From assembly GCA_946406035.1 (NCBI GenBank), contig CAMJJG010000028.1:1-32426 (forward strand): 32,426 bases of DNA, read 5' to 3'. Shown here in pieces: positions 26,884 through 32,426 of the stretch (position 1 is the first letter of the stretch; every line of letters begins with the position of its first letter). The DNA comes from an uncultured Prevotellaceae bacterium. GTDB taxonomy: Bacteria; Bacteroidota; Bacteroidia; Bacteroidales; Muribaculaceae. Under the pieces are notes generated by a model that was not told where the DNA came from, ran no database searches, and saw nothing but the letters and a program-made list of their open reading frames with translations. A program made the position numbers and the translations under genes.

Positions 26884-27396
26884 ATGAAGAAATCTGTTTT
26901 AACATTGATGCTGATGCTTGTGTCGGTGCTCGCGCTTGACGCTCAAAGCCTGACAGGCAAAGAATGGTTTACCAAACTCTCTCCCGATGACGGCGGAGAA
27001 GTATTCGTGACGCTGACCTTTGAGAAAAATGGCACCTGTGAGATGCTTGTTGCAACCGACTATCAGATCAAGCAAGACGGCGTGCCCATCAGTGTGGCGG
27101 GTGGCGTTACAGTTCCTGGCACCTACACCTTGAGCGGCAAGGACTTGAAGATGAACCTCAACCGAAGCAAAGCCGAGGTGGAATTTGACTATGATGTCAA
27201 GGGCATGAATGCCAAGGCCAAGGCCGTTATGGACAAAGTGATGAAATCGGAGTTCGACGGCATGAAAAAAGAATTCAAGGACATGATGCTCAATGGTATG
27301 CCCAAGATGCATAACATGAAGGTCGTCACGCTCGAGAGCAAGAAACTCGTCATCAAGGACGATGATGGGGATGAGATTCCCTTCTTCACAGAATAG
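26884..27396 (+). CDS. Small secreted lipocalin-like protein
   Basis: 170 residues. The signal peptide is MKKSVLTLMLMLVSVLALDA, cut before QS. The mature part begins LTGKEWFTKLS and alternates beta strands (VFVTLTFEKNGTCEMLVAT, PGTYTLSGKDLKMNL, AEVEFDYDV), then a helical insert rich in Lys and Met (MNAKAKAVMDKVMKSEFDGMKKEF) and a last strand (KVVTLESKKLVIKDDDGDEIPFF). This resembles Bacteroidota lipocalin-like secreted proteins that begin with a G-x-W motif (here GKEWF). The helical insert between strands is unusual. No function is known. Confidence 0.75.
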   Translation: MKKSVLTLMLMLVSVLALDAQSLTGKEWFTKLSPDDGGEVFVTLTFEKNGTCEMLVATDYQIKQDGVPISVAGGVTVPGTYTLSGKDLKMNLNRSKAEVEFDYDVKGMNAKAKAVMDKVMKSEFDGMKKEFKDMMLNGMPKMHNMKVVTLESKKLVIKDDDGDEIPFFTE

Positions 27397-27906
27397 CCAT
27401 TTTACAATCTGTCATCACCAAGAGTGCAGGCACGCCTACCAACCGCGTCCTGCACTGCTGTTTCTTGATAGAATAAGGTTGTAGACCTTGACAAGGCCAG
27501 CGGCCTTGACTTGAGCCAACCCCACGGCGCACAGGCCGTTAGGTCTGTGTGGCGTGGGGGGGGATGTGACGGACGGGCCTCGACGAGGGCCACTCATGTT
27601 AGGCGAAAGGGCTGCCCTGTCATTGGCCCCCTTCAGGACCCGATTTGGGTATCGACAGTCTCCCCAGGCCACACTGACCTTCGGCCAGTGCGCCCTGGGG
27701 CTTGTGCTATTCAAGGCCTCTGGCCTTGGCGAGGTCTTTCGACCTCAGGCTTGCCCTCACTAATTATCCGCTGAGCCGCATTCACATCGTTCAGTTGTCT
27801 ATTTTTTGATTCGTTTATTTGCCATTAATTTTAATAATTTTTTGATTATTTATAGGTGTGGGTAAAAAATTATCATTTTTATGCTTGTTGAATCAGAAAA
27901 ACATTG
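27397..27906. other. Spacer with palindrome-rich island
   Basis: No real gene is seen over 510 bases. The first 350 bases are G/C rich and full of hairpins (listed separately). Frames of 60-90 codons exist in both directions but have no family features and follow the palindromes. From about 27775 the sequence turns strongly A/T rich until the promoter of the next gene. Confidence 0.6.
27423..27746. repeat. Array of hairpins in a G/C-rich island
   Basis: Successive hairpins: AGTGCAGG/CCTGCACT (27423-27456), CAAGGCC-AGC-GGCCTTG (27492-27508), a 15-position imperfect stem beginning CCCCACG and ending CGTGGGG (27520-27559), CCCCAGG/CCTGGGG with an inner CACTG/CAGTG (27662-27700), CAAGGCC-TCT-GGCCTTG (27712-27728), and GAGGTC-TTTC-GACCTC (27731-27746). 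The two CAAGGCC hairpins are the same stem with different loops. The first hairpin alone might end the upstream transcript. The rest looks like a structured RNA or a composite palindromic repeat of Bacteroidales type. Confidence 0.6.
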
Positions 27907-27914
27907 TATATTTG
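27884..27914 (+). promoter_or_regulatory. Bacteroidota promoter for the large secreted protein pair
   Basis: CTTG at 27884-27887 and TATATTTG at 27907-27914 are 19 bases apart. Transcription would start near 27921, leaving a leader of about 244 bases before 28165. Confidence 0.65.
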
Positions 27915-27920
27915 CCCGTT

Positions 27921-28164
27921 GAAACCACAAGGAATCAAGTTATCACTATGTTGGGGGATAATGGAATGATGCAATGATGCAAAGATGTACAAGCCGAAAA
28001 ATGCTAACACACCAACGACACTGTTGCGCAGTCCAATAACTATGAGCCTGATTATTAGTCCTTTATAGTTACAGATTCCTGAACTAACGATAGAAGAATA
28101 GATTGTGGCTATTTGAACGAGATAATTTAAGACAAACCTTTAAATATTTAAAATTCTGTATGTT
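27921..28164 (+). promoter_or_regulatory. Long 5' leader of the secreted protein gene
   Basis: About 244 bases without a long frame. It contains a tandem AATGATGC-AATGATGC at 27965-27980, inside or next to a very short frame beginning ATGTTGGGG near 27949. No known riboswitch consensus was recognised. The length is unusual compared with the 12-60 base leaders of most genes in the window. Confidence 0.4.
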
Positions 28165-30267
28165 ATGAAAAAGAAGCTAACAATCTTGTTGTTCGGCCTG
28201 CTGATAGCGGTGGGCTGGACAGGCGATGTGCAGGCTCAGCAGAAAATGATGAGTGATCCATCGCAGGCCAAATCATTGCTCGTCAATGTCGGCTCTGAGG
28301 CTAAGCGATTCTCGACCCCTCAGTTGCAAGGACTGAGGCGCAATGCACCGAAGCGCACTGCCCAGTTTGATCTCAACGCTAAGGCCACTCATACCAAGAA
28401 GTGGTACGTTGACACCCTCCCCAATCCTTACGTCACTTGGGATGGTGGTAGCAAATTGATCACCGAGCCGTTTACCGATGTCGATGGTATGATTGCCCTT
28501 GTGAAGCGCGTCTACACCGACAAGAATCTTCCTGGCGCTAAGTACTCGGCACCCCAGGGCTGCGACATTCCTTACCAGACCATCCAGTATGGTTGGGATA
28601 TTAACGGAACCAATTATTATGATGGGGCAACAATCTATCTTAACACTTACACTGCCTTTAATGAGATTGAGATTCTTGATGCCAACGACAATGTCATTTA
28701 CGACTGGACAACATCATCAAGTTTCCCCTCTGATTGGACAATTGGTGGCTCAGTCTATGCTGTTTCCAGTTCTAGTAGCTTGGTCTACATGCAGCGTAGT
28801 GGCTATACTTACGCCTACATAACAATCCCTGGAAGTTATCTGGAGAATAATACAGGTATTGCTACCGTTCGCCTTTGGGGTAGAAACCGCTCTTCTAGCG
28901 GCACTGCCAGTGTGTCAATTGGAAATGACACATTCGGCTATAGTGATGATTCCCCATCCTATTCTACTCAATATGTTTATCCCTATGAGTATGACATTCC
29001 CGGCTGTCTTGAGCCACCCATCGAGAATGGCTACTCTGTACTGCTGGTTAAACTCCATGACGGCCTCAACAGCAATCCGCAAGAGCGTGTACAAGACACT
29101 ACCGTTAATGCGGCTGACTTGCGTAACTATTTCCAGACCTATATCAAGGAGGTTCAGCTCTTGACCGACGGATTGCGCGTCAACGAGGGAACTAACACGG
29201 CCGGTACGCTGTTTGCCTACACTGGTGACTTGAACCGCTTCTACTTCCTCGGCAAGGGTAAGATGGCCTTCTTGAGCTCGTTAGACGCTCTGCCCCACTA
29301 CGATAGAGCTCCGTTCTACAGCATGTACGAGGAGTTCAGCCCTGCTGCCGATTCCGACACGCTGAATTACACCGACTTCTATGAACAGATGAAGACAGGT
29401 GTGACCTATCCTATTGTCCACGACTGTAACAGTGTGAACTTCTTCCAGCACTATTTCTCGATGTCTGGTAAACAGGGTACCACCGAGAACCGCGTGAACA
29501 GCCTTGTGTTCTACATCCCCGACTACCGCGGCGGAACGTCAGATGACTGGCGAACCTATGTTACCGACCACCAGCCCACCGTGGGCATTTACATGATTGA
29601 CCTGTACGCCGATATTGAGCCCTCTGCAACCCAGACTGACGTTTACACGGCCACGGTAACTTGGCATGACAATCTGGATGCGATTGCCCACAACGAGGAC
29701 ATTCCCCAGACCTACTATCTGTATCAGATCATCGGTAACGACACCATCTGCTTGACGCCCGATGGCACCACCCAGACCTCTTGGACGGGTAACTATCCCG
29801 TGGGTGATCCTTCGGCCTATGACGTCCACTACTATGTGATTGGCACGCCCACGGCAGCCACCAACAAGGATGTCTTCTTTGCCAAGAGTAACACCGACGA
29901 CGTGACCGTCCCCGGCAAGACCGACTTCGTGGGTCTGCAGTGGTGGCGCTACGAGAGCGACTATGTGACCAAGGACGCCGAGCATACCGAGGTCAACTAC
30001 TACCGCAACTGGCTGGCACCGCATGCGCTCAGTGTGCAGGGCGAGGCTGGCATCACCGCTGGCAATGTGGGCACTCAGGGCCGCACACTGACCCTGTATC
30101 GCAACGATGGCGTCAATAACACGCCCATCATCGATCTTGAGCTGGTCATGAACGGCAACAAGGCCTACTACCGCATCAAGTACCGTCCAGAGAGCAACCA
30201 GGTCGTTGAGCCTGGCTATCTCTCCAATGGCGAGGTTGATCCTAATTATAATCCTAATAACAACTAA
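28165..30267 (+). CDS. Large secreted protein of unknown function
   Basis: 700 residues. The signal peptide is 1-24 (MKKKLTILLFGLLIAVGWTG then DVQA). The mature protein is Tyr, Asn, Thr and Ser rich, with many beta-type segments and no catalytic motif I recognise. Notable stretches are NEIEILDANDNVIYDWTTSSS near residue 170, GYSVLLVKLHDGLNS near 290, FYFLGKGKMAFLSSLDALPHYDRAPFYSM near 355, and a fibronectin-like piece around 490-570 (TATVTWHDNLDAIAHNEDIPQTYYLYQ). It lacks an obvious type IX secretion C-terminal domain; the end is asparagine and proline rich (YNPNNN). It lies 15 bases before the next secreted protein gene, so the two are probably co-transcribed and may act together at the cell surface. 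Confidence 0.8.
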   Translation: MKKKLTILLFGLLIAVGWTGDVQAQQKMMSDPSQAKSLLVNVGSEAKRFSTPQLQGLRRNAPKRTAQFDLNAKATHTKKWYVDTLPNPYVTWDGGSKLITEPFTDVDGMIALVKRVYTDKNLPGAKYSAPQGCDIPYQTIQYGWDINGTNYYDGATIYLNTYTAFNEIEILDANDNVIYDWTTSSSFPSDWTIGGSVYAVSSSSSLVYMQRSGYTYAYITIPGSYLENNTGIATVRLWGRNRSSSGTASVSIGNDTFGYSDDSPSYSTQYVYPYEYDIPGCLEPPIENGYSVLLVKLHDGLNSNPQERVQDTTVNAADLRNYFQTYIKEVQLLTDGLRVNEGTNTAGTLFAYTGDLNRFYFLGKGKMAFLSSLDALPHYDRAPFYSMYEEFSPAADSDTLNYTDFYEQMKTGVTYPIVHDCNSVNFFQHYFSMSGKQGTTENRVNSLVFYIPDYRGGTSDDWRTYVTDHQPTVGIYMIDLYADIEPSATQTDVYTATVTWHDNLDAIAHNEDIPQTYYLYQIIGNDTICLTPDGTTQTSWTGNYPVGDPSAYDVHYYVIGTPTAATNKDVFFAKSNTDDVTVPGKTDFVGLQWWRYESDYVTKDAEHTEVNYYRNWLAPHALSVQGEAGITAGNVGTQGRTLTLYRNDGVNNTPIIDLELVMNGNKAYYRIKYRPESNQVVEPGYLSNGEVDPNYNPNNN

Positions 30268-30282
30268 AACACGACATAAGCG

Positions 30283-32426
30283 ATGAAAAAGATATATATT
30301 TTTGCAGCAGTCCTCGCACTGCTCACCCTGTCGCTTAACGCGCAAACAAAGAAAGCATATCGTCCCAGTACGACCACGAAGCTTTCGGCACCAGCCAAAG
30401 GTCCGTCAAGGGCTTCCACGACTCCGGTGACCCCGCCTTACACCAATGATTTCAGTTCAACCACCCTTTTCAATTGGTGGGAGGTCATCAATGCTAATAA
30501 TGATAACAAAACTTGGACGATAAGCAGCGGTGGTTACGCACAATATTCGTATCACAGCACCAATTATGCTGATGATTGGCTAGTAACTGCTCCTCTCACG
30601 CTCGAAGAAGGAAAGGCTTACACCTTTTCTATCGAGACTTGGTGTAGTAGTGCAAATTACCCTGAGGGAATTGAAGTATTACTATCCGATGGGCATACAG
30701 CTACAGCACTTGAAAATGGTGTCGTTTTGATTCAACCTACTTCAGTTACAGCTACCTCCACCTCACACGCGACGCTCACCAAATCATTCGGAGTAGAACA
30801 ATCAGGCAATTATTACATAGGTATTCATGCCATTTCGGATCCCGATATGTATAATTTGTTTGTTGATAACTTCTCTATTACTGTCTTAGATAATCCGCCT
30901 CACGACTTGTCTGTAGAACTGGCTGCCCCCACATCGGTATATGCCGGTGAGACTGCCACTGTTACCGCGAGAGTCTTTAACTCACAAATCCTTCCTGAGA
31001 AAAACTACACGGTAAACATCACTGCAAACGGTAATGTGATTCACTCTGAGACTGTAACCAATGCACTGGCCGCTGGTGATTATTCTACAGTCACCGCACA
31101 GTATTCCACGACACAGGCTCAAGGTGGTCAGACAGTCAACTTTGGCGTTCAACTTGTCTTTAGCGATGATGATGCCTCCAATAACACAGCCACAGCCCAG
31201 ACTGCAATCAACATTTTGCCACCCCCAGAGAATGTTTCAGCAGCAGGTTCAGGAAATAGTGGAACCATGACCTGGAATGCTCCAACTACCGCATCTGCTG
31301 TTACCGAGAGTTTTGAAAACTTCGGTGTGTTCCCTGCATTCCAGACTGGTGGTATCACTACCAGCGTTCACTCGGGTGCTTATGGCGAATGGGCGCTCTA
31401 TGAGCCCACTGGAGGCTATAATTACAGTCTTAGTGGAACCTCTTGGCCAAATGCAAATGGTCCCGCATCCTTCTATCCAATTGCTCCTAATTTGGCAGTT
31501 CCTGCATGGACAAATGGTGCCGCACGCACTGGCGCACAGTACATGTTATCAACTGTCCCCACTTCAGGTAGTGCTACCGACCACTGGCTCATCTCGCCCG
31601 AGTTGAGCGGTGATGCTCAGACCATCACGTTCTGGGTAAGGGAAATCACAACGCAATATGGTAATGAGACATTTGAGGTTCTCACTTCATCAACCAATAA
31701 CAACTACTCAAGTTTCACCATCGTAGGGTCAGCAAAAGAGTGCTCAAGCACCGATTGGACTGAAGTTACGGTGACCCTGCCGGCTGGTAGCAAGTATTTC
31801 GCCATTCGTCACACTTCAGTTGACATTTTCGGCTTGATGCTTGATGACATCACTTATACACCTGCGCCTGTAATGCCTGTTTCCTATAACATTTATCTGG
31901 AGGGCGAGCTCGTGGGTAATGTGAATGCAAATACCTTTACCCACACCTTCACTAACTTGACTGCAGGTGAGCATCAGTGTGCAGTGAGCGCTGTATATGC
32001 CCTTGGTGAGTCGGCAGCGGTTCCCGCCACCTTCACGACCCAGCAGCAGACCGCCGCTCCCGTAATCACCGTATCTGACCCCGACGCGAACGGCGCCGTG
32101 ACGGTTACCGCCACTGGTGACGGCACTGTGACCCTGACCATCGATGGCCAGACCGTGACCGGCCAAGGATCGGCCAGCATCACGTTGCCACAGCAGTTCG
32201 AGAACTACACCGTGACCGCCACCGCCACCGCTCAGGTGACCGGCGAGCTCGTCAGCGCTGAGACAACCCAGCAGGTTACCGTTCCTGGCAAGAATGCTGC
32301 TGGTGACTGGGTCGAGATGGATGGTACCTACGACAATCCCAACGACCTGCTGAGTTTCTTGAAGGACGAGAAGGACATCATGATGATCGACCAGTTCATT
32401 GCCTCGACGCTCAACAACGATCATCC
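30283..32426 (+). CDS. Choice-of-anchor J (cleaved-adhesin type) surface protein, partial
   Basis: At least 714 codons, open to the right edge. The signal peptide is MKKIYIFAAVLALLTLSLNA. A Ser/Thr/Pro/Lys linker precedes the first choice-of-anchor J domain at about 50-205 (YTNDFSSTTLFNWWEVIN, DDWLVTAPLTL, YYIGIHAISDPDMYNLFVDNFSI). A CARDB-like domain follows at about 208-310 (HDLSVELAAPTSVYAGETATVTARVFN), then a second anchor J domain at about 345-525 (TESFENFGVFPAFQ, DHWLISPELSG, GLMLDDITY). Next come a fibronectin type III-like piece and an Ig/chitobiase-like repeat at about 590-670. Related domains occur in gingipains and adhesins of Bacteroidales and bind glycans or proteins. The C-terminus is outside the window, so the sorting signal cannot be seen. 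The start is at the ATG following CG at 30281. Confidence 0.88.
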   Translation, partial: MKKIYIFAAVLALLTLSLNAQTKKAYRPSTTTKLSAPAKGPSRASTTPVTPPYTNDFSSTTLFNWWEVINANNDNKTWTISSGGYAQYSYHSTNYADDWLVTAPLTLEEGKAYTFSIETWCSSANYPEGIEVLLSDGHTATALENGVVLIQPTSVTATSTSHATLTKSFGVEQSGNYYIGIHAISDPDMYNLFVDNFSITVLDNPPHDLSVELAAPTSVYAGETATVTARVFNSQILPEKNYTVNITANGNVIHSETVTNALAAGDYSTVTAQYSTTQAQGGQTVNFGVQLVFSDDDASNNTATAQTAINILPPPENVSAAGSGNSGTMTWNAPTTASAVTESFENFGVFPAFQTGGITTSVHSGAYGEWALYEPTGGYNYSLSGTSWPNANGPASFYPIAPNLAVPAWTNGAARTGAQYMLSTVPTSGSATDHWLISPELSGDAQTITFWVREITTQYGNETFEVLTSSTNNNYSSFTIVGSAKECSSTDWTEVTVTLPAGSKYFAIRHTSVDIFGLMLDDITYTPAPVMPVSYNIYLEGELVGNVNANTFTHTFTNLTAGEHQCAVSAVYALGESAAVPATFTTQQQTAAPVITVSDPDANGAVTVTATGDGTVTLTIDGQTVTGQGSASITLPQQFENYTVTATATAQVTGELVSAETTQQVTVPGKNAAGDWVEMDGTYDNPNDLLSFLKDEKDIMMIDQFIASTLNNDH

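Noticed and set aside
27402-27774. Several overlapping 60-90 codon frames in the palindrome-rich island
   Set aside because: They occur on both strands over the same hairpins, lack family features, and arise from the G/C-rich composition with few stops.

Overview
The window looks like chromosomal DNA from a Bacteroidales bacterium (Bacteroidota), probably of the Prevotellaceae or Muribaculaceae type. Three things point there. Many start sites are preceded by the Bacteroidota promoter pattern (-33 TTTG, about 20 bases, -7 TAnnTTTG) with no clear Shine-Dalgarno sequence. The gene families are typical of the group (DUF4954, GH125, 23S intervening-sequence-type four-helix bundle protein, a glutamine synthetase with non-standard motifs, choice-of-anchor J surface proteins). 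Many proteins carry signal peptides or a lipobox. The order assignment is secure; the family is inference.

Left part (1-6990): the first codons of a crcB-like fluoride channel gene on the minus strand, a long spacer with hairpins, then nifJ (pyruvate:ferredoxin oxidoreductase) ending in a clear terminator. Next come a secreted protein with a dockerin-type double calcium-binding repeat and two FGE-sulfatase-like domains, and a small glutamine-rich protein. A strong two-way terminator separates these from a minus-strand glutamine synthetase (6992-8500).

Middle (8785-16087): a small secreted dockerin protein faces a minus-strand sialidase-dus pair whose reading frames overlap. An elongator tRNA-Met with its own promoter and terminator follows. 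Beside it is a 30-bp perfect palindrome that directly abuts a small cassette: a frameshifted four-helix bundle (IVP) gene bounded by 14-bp inverted repeats. DUF4954 and a GH125 alpha-mannosidase follow, both minus.

Right part (16071-32426, all plus): a coiled-coil secreted protein and a GH13 lipoprotein; a possible small RNA; a CE1-type esterase; a YqaA/DedA-like membrane protein; a LUD-domain protein; a YhcG-type PDDEXK nuclease placed tightly before kdsB; a GH2 beta-galactosidase; a small secreted protein; a palindrome-rich island of roughly 320 bases; and two large secreted proteins behind a leader of about 240 bases. The last one runs off the window.

Sialidase, beta-galactosidase and GH125 mannosidase would together remove successive sugars of complex N-glycans, with GH13 and CE1 acting on other glycans. 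No SusC/SusD pair or dedicated regulator is visible, so this is a scattered carbohydrate repertoire and not a classical polysaccharide utilisation locus. The most unusual items are the IVP cassette with its palindrome, the palindrome-rich island at 27423-27746, the candidate small RNA at about 18952-19107, and the nuclease gene inside the kdsB transcription unit.
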